Assembly (NCBI GenBank): GCA_032716605.1
Contig: CM064571.1
Span: 15,800,321-15,864,320, forward strand
Length of the DNA stretch: 64,000 nucleotides
Direction: 5' to 3'
Source of the DNA: Paralithodes platypus
Taxonomy: Eukaryota; Arthropoda; Malacostraca; Decapoda; Lithodidae
Shown: in pieces, positions 42,013 to 53,290 of the stretch
Position numbering within the stretch: the stretch's first letter is position 1
Layout of the letters: every line of letters starts with the position of its first letter
Notes under the pieces: generated by a model
Told to the model about the DNA's origin: nothing
The model's input: only the letters and a program-made list of their open reading frames with translations
Databases searched by the model: none
Translations under genes and position numbers: made by a program

Positions 42013-45000
42013 CTAGTTTTTTGGAGGGGGAGGTGTGTTGGCCTCGGACGCTTGACTAGTTTTGGTTTGTGTAGTGTGCGGATTACCTTTATACCCATGA
42101 GGCTTACCTTGTTTGGTTTTGTACTGAGGACCTCCCTGCTGAGAGGGTAGTCTAGGGTCTCGAGATGACTGTTTCGGATGTGGTTGGTACTGCATGTGAC
42201 CGCCCTTTGATTTGTGAAAGGGTTTCTTGGGGGGGTCCTTCCTCGCTTGGGAGGTAATCTGTTTCCAACCACTTACCAAATTAAAGACTAAGCTTCAAGT
42301 TTCAGAGTTAAGAAGGGTAGCCGTAACACCGGGGATAGAGTTACCCGGCGACCTATGTCCGCCGGCAACTTCTTTACCAGATGCACTCTCAAGTCTTGGC
42401 GAGCTCGTACCGCCTCCAAAATCGCGATTCTAATGTCGCCTAGGGACTGAATGGTAAGCCTTATTTCGTAACCTAAAATCTCGCTCCAAGTGAGCAGGCG
42501 GTGGTGGAGAAAAGGGGTCACCTAATGCATGCAAAGATACTTTGGGGGCTGCCAGAAAATAGTACTGGTAGTACCTTCTGCTTTGGACACTGGTAGAGAA
42601 AAATAAGTGTGATTCTCTTGAGGAATTTGGTGTGACACTTTGGATGTAATAGTAGTGGCAAATACCTGGGCCTCAATTTCCCAATCCAACCACGGGCCGG
42701 CGCCCACCTGCCGCATCTGCAGGACCGGGTTCTGAGCTTGGTCAGAGCCGGAGTTGTAGCCAACTCCGGCGTAAGGGCGGGTGCCAGACCCCGAAAGGGG
42801 TTGAAATAGGGGAGCTATCCCCCCGCCAAAGGCGGCTTTCTAGGGCCTTTCCTAGCTGATGCTGAGAGGATTGGGTTCTAGTCATGTGGTGATGGGCTGG
42901 TCTATCAGTGAGAACTGAGCGATCTCTGCCATACCCATAGCTTACTCTGACTGTTCCTTTAACTTATATATTTTCTAGATCTCAAGTGACGGCGTCTTTT
43001 CCGTGGATTGACCTCCCAATCTACCAAGATTGGAAGCCAAAGCGTCACATTTTTCCCTTACCCCTCAACTTTCTCTTCATAATTGCTGAGGAGCACAGGG
43101 CCCTGGGTGGGGCTTTGGTTTCCCGGGCGTTTCCGCACCCTCCTCAGCTCCCCGCCATGGAGTGGCTTCGGTCACCCAGGCTTTATTGTGGTCGGCAGGG
43201 AGGGTTCTGTGGGGGCGCTCGGTTATGGCCTTGGAATTGCTCGGGGCCTTGGGGCTGTTCGGCCAGGCAGCTTGGGGAACAACAACAACTCCGGCGTAAT
43301 AGTATTTAAGGCCTTGACATCATTGATGCCATCAGCCTTCGACCAGTCAGCGAAAAGTCGTGCAGAAGCGGCGGAAGGGACTGCCGGAGCAGGTAAATAC
43401 ACAAAATATGCTGGATTAAGGGGACTAGGTACACCTTTAATTAGAACATCTAGCACCCTCCCTATCTCGTCTTTAGCCCTAAATTTACGATTCTTATTTA
43501 TCTCTATGGACCATTCCATGGGGACTGGAGGGTCTCCTGACACAGATGGTTGAGCTATAAGAGGATTCTCTGGTACTACAGGTACCCACGAGCAATCAGC
43601 ACCATAGAGGAGAGGTATAGGGCCTTTTCTCACCGGTAACTTGTCTGAGGGGGGCGGTTGAACGTCAGTGATCACCCTCAGGTTGGACATAGCTAACGCC
43701 GCCGGTCCTACAGGACCTGGGGTCGTTGCCTCCACTGGGGTCGGTGATGACGTCAAAATTGACGGAAGATCTAAAGGTCTCACTACAGAAGTACTAGCGG
43801 GAGCAGTTGAGGTGATAACCGGCTGATCTGACGAGGCAGGGAGTTGGTACTGCTGTAATACCTTATGTAATAAGTAATTTACCTGGTCCGAAGTCATCCA
43901 TTGTTTTGAGGTATCTTTGGATGAATTTGAACTAGCTTCAGAATAATTACTTAGAAGCGACTGATGAGCCGGGGAGAACATAGGATCCGCCGGCTCCTCA
44001 CTCTGCTCCAAGAGTTCATGTGATAATAACTCTTGCGAGTCCTCGTGATCCCTCGGGGGCCAAGACAAATCAGGCACCGAAGATGGCAACACGTTGGTGT
44101 TGCTATCCTCAGTCTGTTCTAGAGAAGGTTCTGGATGGCGCCAGTAACCTCCCGCCGCCAAGGGCTTGGGGTCCTGGTCCATCGGAGATATAACTTGTGC
44201 CCCCGCCGGACGACCTCTAAATTGATCGGCCAGTACCCTACTATGGCCTGTTGATTTCACACCCCGGGGAACTAGAGATAATTTTGGTATTGCAAACGTT
44301 ACATCCGAAGTTACATGCCTAGAATGTTCCTCACTAGTAGTGGGAGTCTGAGAGTCAGAGGGCGGTGACAGTTGTGGGGTCTCCCGCCGGCTGCTTGAAG
44401 AGGTATACTCTTCTCGTCGGCGTTTGTGGGACCTCGAAGAGTCCGTGGTAGTGTGGTGAACGCGGTGTCGTGGAGACTTTGACCTGGACTTCGACCTCCG
44501 CCGCGTGGCCTGGGTCGAGGAGGGGACCTCTGTGACGTCGCTCTCACTACTACTATTGACATATTCTTTGCTTATGGCTTTAGTTTTGACCTTAGGTCTG
44601 ACCGCTTTAGAGTGACCAGGTTTTACTAAAGGTGACTTTATAATAAGCTTCTCCCATAGGACCACATCATCACACTGGAGGGCCTTATGGGCAACATCTT
44701 TAGCATATGTATTGAATGTCGCTTTAACTTCATGTAAAGCCGCCAAACATGAAAGGTCTGTTTTAGCTAACAATGCAGACTTTAATTCTGAGCAAATGTC
44801 GCACTTTTTTTGACAACCACACGCCGCGTGAGCAATCGAGGCACTTGACACATTTCGTGCAGAAAGTATGAGCAAACACTGGCAAGAGGGAACAAGTGGG
44901 GGTAGCACAAAGATCAAATCTGGGCATAGTGCCGTTCAAAGAGAGGGTCCCCTCCTCCGTCGGGATCCGATGGCCAACTCCGCCGGAAGGGAAGTCTGGG

Positions 45001-45029
45001 GGCCTGGAAAGAAAATTTCCAGGAATCAA
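42013..45029 (-). pseudogene. DIRS gag-like ORF, split by S element
   Basis: The start MPRFDLCATPTCSLL and cysteine pairs CTKCVKCLDC, CGC and CDIC suggest a zinc-binding N-terminus. SELKSALLAKTDLSCLAALH, an arginine/serine-rich region (TRRRSKSRSKSPRHR), a long acidic-serine region and FADWSKADGINDVKALNT follow. After the S insertion the frame continues with RCGRWAPARGWIGKL and a basic glutamine-rich end (KPFHKSKGGHMQYQPHP). A frameshift lies in the cysteine region near 44830 and more occur after 42520. Gag packages the element RNA. Confidence 0.75.
42775..43299 (+). mobile_element. S element, full-length copy in DIRS gag
   Basis: It starts GGCGGGTGCCAGACCCCGAA and ends AACAACAAC. AACTCCGGCGTAA lies at 42762-42774 and 43287-43299, a 13-bp target duplication. 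It interrupts the gag frame and is therefore younger than the DIRS insertion. Confidence 0.92.
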
Positions 45030-45089
45030 TGCTCATAAGGATAACCTGCGAGGTATTATACATCCAATCTCAAATCCGCCGGAAACTTA

Positions 45090-46172
45090 GTGGAAAGTGC
45101 ACACTTATTCTAACCTTCCGCCGGATCTGTCTAGCTGAATTTCTCACAATTTTACCTGTGACAAGCGTCACAGGTCCCTGACCTTATTAAGTTGTGACTG
45201 TATCTAACCAGTTTGCAAAACTAATATATCACGTCGTGAACACTTGACTGATGTTTCCGCGGGCGATGAAGTCGTTATGTGTCACTAGGCCAGACAGGGT
45301 GAGTTCCCTCAGTGAGCCGAGATGGTGGCCCTGGTAGGAATGCAATTCCGCCGGGAGAGTGGTTCAGCCAAACCACGCCGGGATCTTCTGAATGTTCCTA
45401 TCCGCCAGAGGCGGACACTTGGCCCACCAAACGGGCCGCCGGAACAAACAAAAAACTGCCGGGAAACAGGGATGGCACAGCCCTTTTCCTGCAGTCCCAC
45501 ACACATATAATAAAATGCATCATGACATATAGGGACGTCTCCCAAGCCCCAAAGGATCGAGCTAGCAAGCTAGAACCAACACAGGGGGAAACAAACGTAA
45601 TCAATAACAACAGAAAAATTTAGACACCTAAATTACCTGTAGCCTAAGACGGAGACCCCTAATTATGACGACCACGTAAACAGAAGACATCCCAGCCGAA
45701 GACGCTCGAGAACCCGCAGCCGCACCAAGTAGAGGAAGGCCTTCATCAAGGGGCCTAAGCAAAACACGAACCCTGGAAGGTGGAGCACCACGTGCAGACA
45801 CCCTTAAACCAGAGCATTTGCTGATAATTGAAGACAGTGGAATGTACTATCCTCAATAATGACAGTCTGTATCATGCCTTGTAGCGTGGTCGCCTTCTAG
45901 CTAAGTAAACACAACAGCTAAGGCGTCATACACAAATAAAACAACACACGCAGTCCACCCATCCGGGACTCCTGGACGCCTGTGACAATGGTACCCTATT
46001 TTAACACACTCTTCCTGCGGACCGACCAATCTGGCAGCCGTGCTAGCTAATCTAAACCTTGTTACTGCAACACAGATATATACAAATGAGTAAGGACTCG
46101 CTAGAAGCTCCGCGAACGTCGAATGAAGTGGACACGGCGCAAGCCCTGTGATCGGGAGGGACGCGGAAGAAG
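45090..46172 (-). other. DIRS 5' untranslated region
   Basis: Between the gag start and the right inverted repeat lies about 1 kb without a convincing frame. Several CCGCCGG motifs recur. The promoter of the element would be expected in the right ITR and this leader, but no specific site can be named. Confidence 0.5.
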
Positions 46173-46476
46173 GAAGAACGAGGATGGCCGCTAGGGGGCT
46201 TGGTATCGGGGAAGCAAAACATGAGAAATCCACGTATATGGCAAGTCATATAATAACAGATATTAATTTATCTTATTCTTTTTTCTTTTTTACAAAGTTT
46301 TTTTCTGTAGGGTACCCAATCAAAATGACGATCCCATAAGGGAATTAGGCGTGCACTTGTGATGAGTACTCCATGATCTTCCGCGCGGGTTATTCAAATT
46401 GCTGGCGCAGGATGTTGAATGGAGACTATTAATGTTAATAGGCGAAGTCGTCAATGATGGAGGAGCCCTATTAAAT
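46173..46476 (-). repeat. DIRS right inverted terminal repeat
   Basis: It is complementary to 38794-39095 with scattered mismatches and small indels, including a TTCTTTTTTCTTTTT tract. It ends CCCTATTAAAT, after which the E2 LINE resumes with AGAGAAATTTGAG. Confidence 0.88.
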
Positions 46477-47700
46477 AGAGAAATTTGAGTGTGTAGTGTG
46501 CAAAGGCGAGCTTCTGTTCAGTGATGATCCTGTGGCTGTGAATTTTGGAAATGAGTCATTGGAGCTGGTGGACAAGCTTTGTTACCTAGGAGATACCATC
46601 TCTGCCGGTGGTGGGGCCGAGGCTGCCACTGTCGCTAGAATTAGATGTGGCTGGGGGAAGTTCAGAGAACTGCTACCAATTCTGACCATGAAAAGAATGT
46701 CTCAGAAACATGGGCCGTTAAAGTAGAGGATGTCAACAGAATGGAACGTAATGAGATGAGAATGGTGAGATGGATGTGTCGGGCTAGGCTGCAGGATAGA
46801 ATAACAAATGATGAGCTGAGGAGACGTTTAGGTATAAAGAGTATTAGCGAGGTGATGCGTACAAGTTGTTGTTGTTGTTGTTGTTGTTGTTGTTCCCCAA
46901 GCTGCCTGGCCGAACAGCCCCAAGGCCCCGAGCAAGGCCAAGGCCATAACCGAGCGCCCCCACAGAACCCTCCCCGCCGACCACAATAAAGCCTGGGTGA
47001 CCGAAGCCACTCCATGGCGGGGAGCTGAGGAGGGTGCTGAAATGCCCGGGAAACCAAAGCCCCACCCAGGGCCCTGTGTCCCTCAGCAATTATGAAGAGA
47101 AAGTTGAGGGGCAAGGGAAAAATGTGACGCTTTGGCTTCCAAGATTGGTAGATTGGGAGGTCAATCCACGTTAGAGACGCCGTCACTTGAGATCTAGAAA
47201 ATATATAAGTAAAAGGAACAGTCAGAGTAAGCTATGGGTATGGCAGAGATTGCTCAGTTCTCACTCTGATAGACCAGCCCATCACCACATGACTAGAACC
47301 CAATCCTCTCAGCATCAGCTAGGAAAGGCCCTAGAAAGCCGCCTTTGGCGGGGGGGGAGATAGCTCCCCTATTTCAACCCTTTTCGGGGTTGGGCACCCG
47401 CCGTGATGCGTACAAGTAGACTGGGATGGTATGGACATGTGGAGAGAATGGACATGTGGAGAGAATGGATGAACAAAATTGGGTGAAAAAATGCAGGTCT
47501 GTGATTGTGGAGGGAGCTGCACCAAGGGGTGGACAGAGGAAGACCTGGGATCGGACTATACGTGCCGATCTCAAATCCAAAAACTTGACAAGTGAAGCAG
47601 CCCTTAATAGGGTTGCCTGGAACGCCGCCATTAGGACAAGAGACTGAAACTGCACGTATGTGTGGAGCACTCAGTCTTCAAATTTTGTGTACAGTATGTA
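46477..47700 (+). pseudogene. LINE E2, right part with S insertion
   Basis: The frame resumes at EKFECVVCKGELLFSDDPVA, FCYLGDTISAGGG-like thumb and CGWGKFRELLPIL. A deletion at about 46700 removes the block equivalent to PLPLKGKVYASCVRSAMTYA. An S element lies at 46866-47402. The C-terminal end (NWVKKCRSVIVEGAAPRGG) follows, with GGACATGTGGAGAGAAT duplicated at 47432-47471. A 3' UTR without a clear TATG tail ends near 47700. Confidence 0.85.
46866..47416 (-). mobile_element. S element, full-length copy in E2
   Basis: The minus-strand copy has its (CAA)n tail at 46866-46890 and its head at 47390-47402. GTGATGCGTACAAG occurs at 46852-46865 and 47403-47416, a 14-bp target duplication inside the LINE coding sequence. 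Confidence 0.93.
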
Positions 47701-47884
47701 TATCAGAGAAAGCACAAAGTCATAAACATTTCTCATGATATAATAGTGAACATATCTCTGTTATCATATGCTTTCATTAATTTAATTTAATTTGCTGTTG
47801 GGAGTGCATCGTTCTTTCCACCTACAGAAAAGTTATTTTGTCTATGAATAATGTATGTTGTGTATGTACTTTTTTTTGTTTTTT

Positions 47885-48475
47885 TTTTTGGGGGGGGGAC
47901 TCAAAACAGAGCCAGAACAGGGATAACAAAACAGAAAACAATTAACCCCTGTCCAACGGGGATGTTTGTAATTTCTACTACCTGTGTGGCGGGCATATTT
48001 ACCCTAAACGACCTTCATTCCATGCTCTTTTTCATGCATAAACAAGAGCCAGAGCGTAATACAATTATGTATCCGTGAAAGGGAGATAATAGAGCTTTCC
48101 AATGACACCTGAATCATCCTTGTACGACCAAGGGTTCGCTTGCAACGATCGTGCAACACGAGGGGAAAAACCCTAAAATACGGTAATTTCCTGAGATACT
48201 ACCTTGCCTCGCGAGGCCAGACAAGTGTAGGGGCGTAATAATGACACCAGTCACCTCGCTAGGTCCAGGCCAAGCGGTCAGAGCCCCCCTGCGGTCCTCT
48301 CAACGCGTGGACTCTCTCTGAGCCGATAATGTGCTCAAAATCCCACCCGAATATTGTCAGGACCCGCTGAATAGGCCATGGTTCTCTCACTCGACTATTG
48401 TCGAGTCCCACGGCTTGAGTGTAATACAAAAAAAAAAAAAATCACACACATCTAGGTCACCCAGGAGAAGACCCA
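47885..48475 (-). mobile_element. Family C 3' UTR copy split by MITE-like sequence
   Basis: ACTCAAAACAGAGCCAGAAC at 47891 and CACACACATCTAGGTCACCC at 48444 are the two halves of the family C 3' UTR in inverse orientation. Between them 47942-48425 starts TTAACCCCTGTCCAACGGGG, like family N ends. The right MITE border is unclear. Confidence 0.5.
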
Positions 48476-48935
48476 GATTTACAGTACTTCTTTTATTTGT
48501 TTTTCATTTTTTGGTGCAATTGGGACGTTTTGTAAACTTTCAATTTCTGTTATTTTTGGCATACATCTGTAGTTTCATGAATGATATTTATCATAAAAAA
48601 TTATATCCCTTGCCTTCTTGCATGTTAACAATAGGAAAATGACTCAATATAAATGTTAATGGCTTTCCTTAGTAAATAGCACATTGTACAGTACTGTATA
48701 TGTTAATTTCCTTTCTTAATGTTTCATCATGTTGAAATTCATGGTAAAGAACTATGATCATTGCCCTCATTGGAGCTTGTACACCATTGATAGTAAAATA
48801 TATTTTTGTATTTCCATGTTTGAACATTTTACATATTATCATATCAGTGCATGCAAAGAGTCATGTAGGTAACAAAAGAAAGAATCAGTCATTTTACATT
48901 GTTAAACTATCATTCAAATCAAGTCTGCTCCAGTT
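48476..48935. other. Unassigned AT-rich sequence
   Basis: No frame or repeat is recognised. It probably belongs to the Harbinger interior or to a later insertion. Confidence 0.3.
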
Positions 48936-50160
48936 GTTGGGGGCGTCGATACTACATGAGTTTGCAGCACCCTGTCCATGGTTGTGGTTGTTGTCGCAGG
49001 GTGATGGATTGGTGGTGTGGGTACCCGGGGTGACATGAGGGGAAGATTTAGAGGTGTTGAAGGGATATGGTGTTGGGGAAATGGTGTGGGGGTACGAAAT
49101 TCCGGCGACCAACCTGAGAAGGGCGGGGGATATTAGTAGCCGGGGTAATATAGTTGATGGCCACTTGCTGCAACATTTGAGGCCGTTGTAAGGGCCACTG
49201 TTGCAGGAGCAGGCGGGACAGATGTTTGGGGGGGATACACAGTCTATTGCTGGTGAGAGGTTGTTTCTGTTCCTGACGCGGTTCTTTGCTCCCTCTTTGC
49301 TTCCTCGACGAGGGTGACCACGAAATTCATGAATTAGCTTTGATGGTCCTGCGTCATGAGGTGTAGCTGGGACTCAATCATCGAACAAAAATGCTTGATG
49401 ACAGAGGATTTTTTTGCTTTCTCCTGCATCTCCTCAACCAGGCAGCTGGAACGCTCTGATTGGTGAAGGAACTGTGTGATTAAAAGGTACAATTAATGAA
49501 TGCAACACACAGAGACCAACTGAGCATTGGGTTGAGGAAGGTGTTGGACACAAATACCAAGGAATATACACAAAATGATGATGGTGTATTAACAAGTTAA
49601 ACATAGTTTACCAAGAATTTTCAAAGCTTTGGCCTTTGTCTACCACAGTCTATCCTTGAAATGCCTGTTATGGTGGTGAGGATCTTGTTTGTTATACAAA
49701 CAGGGGTGACTCTGTACCCATTCCTCTATATCTGCCTCCATCTATGGGGTGAGGTGAACAACCTCTTCTTCCCGATGAGGCTCTTCTTGAGTCGATGTCC
49801 CTGGTATAGGCTCCTGGATTTTTGCTTCCACCCTCCTCCATTGCTTCCGTCACAAAGAGGTCAACGGAGGCATGGGGGGAGGCCCTTCCCTCCACTTCTT
49901 CCTTCATCGAGGCGGTGTCCTGATCATGATGAACAGGGCTCGGGGTTCGTCGACATTTTTCGGTGGCCTTCTGCGCCAGCTTCGTCTTGACTGATTTGGG
50001 GGGATATGGTGCGAAGGAGGTGGTAGGCTGGCTGGATGAGGAGATGTGGTCTGTGTCACAGAAGGTAGAGTACTGACCTACCTGACCTGATCGCCTCCTT
50101 ATATTGGGCACCGACCCGGCCTTATCGCTACCAGCCGTACAGCTGCTATCTGAATGCAAA
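48936..50160 (-). pseudogene. Harbinger second reading frame, possible MADF/BESS-like
   Basis: On the minus strand 49470-49260 reads SCLVEEMQEKAKKSSVIKHF, SMIESQLHLMTQDHQS, a stop, then FMNFVVTLVEEAKREQRTAS. This resembles a short helical C-terminal domain like the BESS motif of MADF proteins that accompany Harbinger transposases. It continues into a proline/threonine-rich tail (TSVPPAPATVALTTASNVAA) to about 48940, with stops. The frame 50159-49692 upstream is serine/proline-rich and unrecognised. The call rests mainly on position opposite the transposase inside the same element. Confidence 0.4.
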
Positions 50161-50784
50161 TGGAGAATACAGTTTCACGAAAAAAGGACCTTGTTGGCGA
50201 CCATGTTGAGTTGTGTCGCCAATATGTACGACTATGTCGAAGACCGTTCCTTCATGTCGCCAACACTGTCAAGTACAGCATACTCGCATTCGGCCATGGT
50301 CGTATAGGTAGTCTTCCTGACTTGTCTTGCAAGAAGTTGTGTGCATTTGCAGTGCGTCGGCAACCAGTTGGGTGGGGTTGGGCTTGTTCGTACCGTTTTT
50401 TTCTTCGTGCGACACCATCGCGGACACATCAGAATGTACTCGACTGGTCGCCGATCCCTCGCAGACACATGGCCGACATTGCTCGACTGTCGGGCACTTA
50501 GCCGACAGTTGGGAATTTTGTTTTCAAAATATCAAAAAATCAGCACGACTCTCACGGCCCACTTTACGACTCAATCAGAACGACAGCAACCAATCAGGGA
50601 CATCAGACGATCATGCAAGAATTATATGAGACATGACGAGACAAGGGCCGAATAGGGCATGCCGGGTCTTGTCGATAACCAATATCGGTCGGGCATGCAC
50701 TGTATGTGGGAAAGCCCCGAATAGGGCATGTCGGGTCTTGTCGATGACCAATATCGGGCATGCACTGTATGTGGGAAAGCCCCT
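50161..50784 (-). mobile_element. Harbinger right end with subterminal repeats
   Basis: Many GTCGCC, GTCGGC and TGCCGAC-type motifs recur, as in the left end at 33890-34140. The last 137 bp (50648-50784) contain two copies of a unit beginning CGAATAGGGCATG and ending GTATGTGGGAAAGCCCC, so the terminus itself is duplicated. Confidence 0.65.
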
Positions 50785-52801
50785 TAAGGTAGGGTAGAGG
50801 ATGCCAAACCTCACTCTGGCTACGACCAGCCCTCATCCAAACTGAAAGGGTTACCTTAGGAAGTGGGTCTAGAAAAGCGACCCATGTCCCCTTAATGGTA
50901 ACGAAAACATGATGAAAATTACATCCTCGTGCTGAAGGAATTAATTTTGAAGGTAACCTCTTTCCTTGTTAAGAAACCAAGAAAAAATTACAGGCTCTTT
51001 GATAGGATTGTATTAAAGGTAGCAAAAGAGTTGATAATACAGTACTGTATATTAATCAATGAGCCGTGGTATAGTTTTTTGTTTTTGTTTTTGTTTTTTC
51101 TATATTCCAACTACTCCCTCTCGGGCATAGGCTGAGAGCCTGTACATTCCACCGCTCAACACGGTGAAGCCCGTGAGGTCTCGTTCCAGTCTGGGGAGTG
51201 AGACATGTGAAGCATCCAGTCATGGCTCGAAGCAGCTCCATCTCTGAAGCGGCCGGTTGCTTCGCTCAAGTGCTTCACTGTCTCATCCTCCAGACTCAGA
51301 CCCTCACTCTCAGAATGTCGGCTGCTTATCAAAGGGTCTGCGGATCGAGCCCACACTGTCAAAATGTTATTGGTAGATGTCAAGCCCAGGCAACTTGACC
51401 TAGAAATTTGTGACAAACGCTTAATGTTCATGTTCACTCCGGTGACCGAACAACTCAACCAGTAGACCATTTCAACCAGTACCAAATCAACCAATACGGT
51501 TAGTGTTATGCCCTGATTTTATTCAGGATTAACGATTGCGTAATTGAGTTCTGCAAGACTGGAATATCTGGTTTCATATACATACATACAAGGAATCAAT
51601 AGAACACATAAATAGAATCTTGGAATGTGATTTGTAATACAGCTTTATTGAGTTAACACGCTCGCGGTATAGAAAAAGAATCAATTCACTTTGGAGAACA
51701 AGGGCAGGAGTAATAAGTTCAGTAGGAAAAAACTTGGTCTTTCAATTCTCCGAGCACAATCGTGGATCTGGAGGGAGTGTGCACTGCCACTTCCGATACT
51801 CAGGTATTATTCTTCTGATACGGACAAGATCTGGAGTGAGAAGAAAGTCACTCGAGGGGGGCACTGATTAATGTCTCACAGCATCTGGTACGGTTCGTTG
51901 CTTAGGCCTAAGGCTTAGTTATTTTATTTAGATGAGGGGCTAACGTCAAGTTTCAACTTCACAAGATCTGTCAGAGTAAATAGACAACTAGAATTGTATA
52001 TTTTTCAACTGTTAATGCATGTATGGGAAATCGTCCCTGAGATTAATTTACTTTACGACCTATCCCTTAAGCTTTTGGGATCGCAGAATATCTATACCAT
52101 AACATCCAATTAGGGAAGGGCTCGTGTCGTGGCTGAGGGTAAATATTGTCGCGGTAATTATCTCGTAATACGTTTACTGGTGCGAAATCTCTGGCAAGAA
52201 ACAGGGAACTCTAGGGATCGAACTTGAAACACTCTTCACGGTTAGCAAATAACTTCAACGTGAGTATAGGCACATATAACGGTCTGGTGGTACAGTATCT
52301 CCGCACCGATACAATGATAACGAATAGTGCACCGTCGGGTTATCTTCTTCTCCACTTGATCTGATGTCGTCGGGGGCTTCTTGGCTGCTCCGGGGGCCGT
52401 CCAAGGTGTCCAGTTGTGTGGGGAAGTTTACGCCATCAACCGTTGATGAAGTTCCGTTAGGGTACCCTCGGGTCTAGGATTTTAAATGTTATGCTTCTGG
52501 CTGAGGCCAGATGAGCATCCCATCGGACAAACGTAAGGAGAGTCTACTCAAGGACTCGGCTTAACTGTCTCTAATCCATATGAGGGGTTCAAAGAACTCA
52601 GGTGGTTTTACCCTTTTAGTCACACACTCTGCGGGGTGCCACAGATGGAGTGTGCCAAGGATCTATTCTTGCTAAGTGCTCCTAAGAGTGTCTTGCATAG
52701 ACCCTTCTAACACAGCAGATCTTTCTACCCTAGATCTCTGTGAGTGTGGTAGATATATGTATTAATCACAGGCCTCTATATTAACCGGCGGGTTGCCACG
52801 A
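50785..52801. other. Unassigned sequence, about 2 kb
   Basis: No gene or known element is recognised. The first 150 bp may continue the retroelement fragment cut at 33784. A T-rich tract (51069-51100, TTTTTTGTTTTTG units) may be a retroposon tail. Short open frames have no motifs. Confidence 0.35.
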
Positions 52802-53290
52802 TTAACCCTTCCTACCCGGTCTGCCTTACCTAATGACAGCTCGGCAGAAGGGCCGCTACCCGGCCGTCCTTACCTAAGACGGCAGCTTAATAGCCTAATT
52901 AAGCTTGGTCTGAACGCCGTGCGTACGACATATGTCAACAAACCCAAGCGTTGCGTCACCGTACCTCCGAAAACAAGAAGGAGAAGACTCTTCAATGTTA
53001 TTGTTCTGACGTCAGACGAAATTAGTGTCTGAAAAGCCCCCATATTGGCAACATCTCTGCAATATTTGCTCCACTGAAATTGTCATCACAACTGAACCAG
53101 TTGACTTACAGAGCTCTACTCAACGCCAAAATACAGATTGAAAACCGCACTATGATTATAGATGAGTGGGAAAGTTCTAGCAGTGAAAATAAACATAAAT
53201 ACGGTAGCCTAGGCCTAGACGTTTTTCAGCCATTTCGCCCGGGTACGGGCGACCGTCCTTAGGTAAGACTGGCCGGGTAGGAAGGGTTAA
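52802..53290. mobile_element. TTAA-flanked MITE, family M relative with perfect ends
   Basis: TTAACCCTTCCTACCCGG at 52802-52819 is exactly inverted at 53273-53290. The interior shares CAGTTGACTTA.AGAGCTCTACT and GCCTAGACGTTTTTC.GCC blocks with family M, so it is a relative with different termini. Its length (489 bp) equals that of M1. Confidence 0.85.

Larger units (their letters stand above)
38753..46476 (-). mobile_element. DIRS retrotransposon, 7.7 kb, with ITRs and ICR
   Basis: Inverted terminal repeats lie at about 38794-39095 and 46173-46476. An internal complementary region at 39162-39268 matches both extreme ends joined together, the layout of DIRS1-group YR retrotransposons. On the minus strand the order is gag-like, RT, RNase H, methyltransferase-like and tyrosine recombinase. 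There is no target duplication; AAT is shared at both junctions. An S element is nested at 42775-43286. Frameshifts and stops plus a truncated recombinase make it non-autonomous. Confidence 0.9.
33785..50784 (+). mobile_element. PIF/Harbinger transposon filled with nested elements
   Basis: AGGGGCTTTCCCACAT at 33785-33800 is repeated in inverted orientation, exactly, at 50769-50784. TAA lies outside both ends (33782-33784 and 50785-50787), the 3-bp duplication expected for Harbinger. Harbinger transposase remnants lie near the left end on the plus strand and a second coding remnant near the right end on the minus strand. Between about 35281 and 48900 the element is occupied by later insertions. 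That these ends belong to one element is an inference from the matching TIR and TSD. Confidence 0.68.

Noticed and set aside
42775..42870. HDV-like ribozyme at the head of family S
   Set aside because: The nesting of pairings does not follow the P1-P2-P3-P1-P4-P2 order, and no catalytic J4/2 motif is seen.
42855..42890. tRNA-type A and B boxes in family S
   Set aside because: A GGGTTCTAGTC box B-like match exists, but the only box A-like sequence is about 20 bp away, too close, with several mismatches.
50603..50836. CRISPR-like or regulatory repeat array
   Set aside because: Only two units, explained by duplication of the Harbinger end; the window is eukaryotic.
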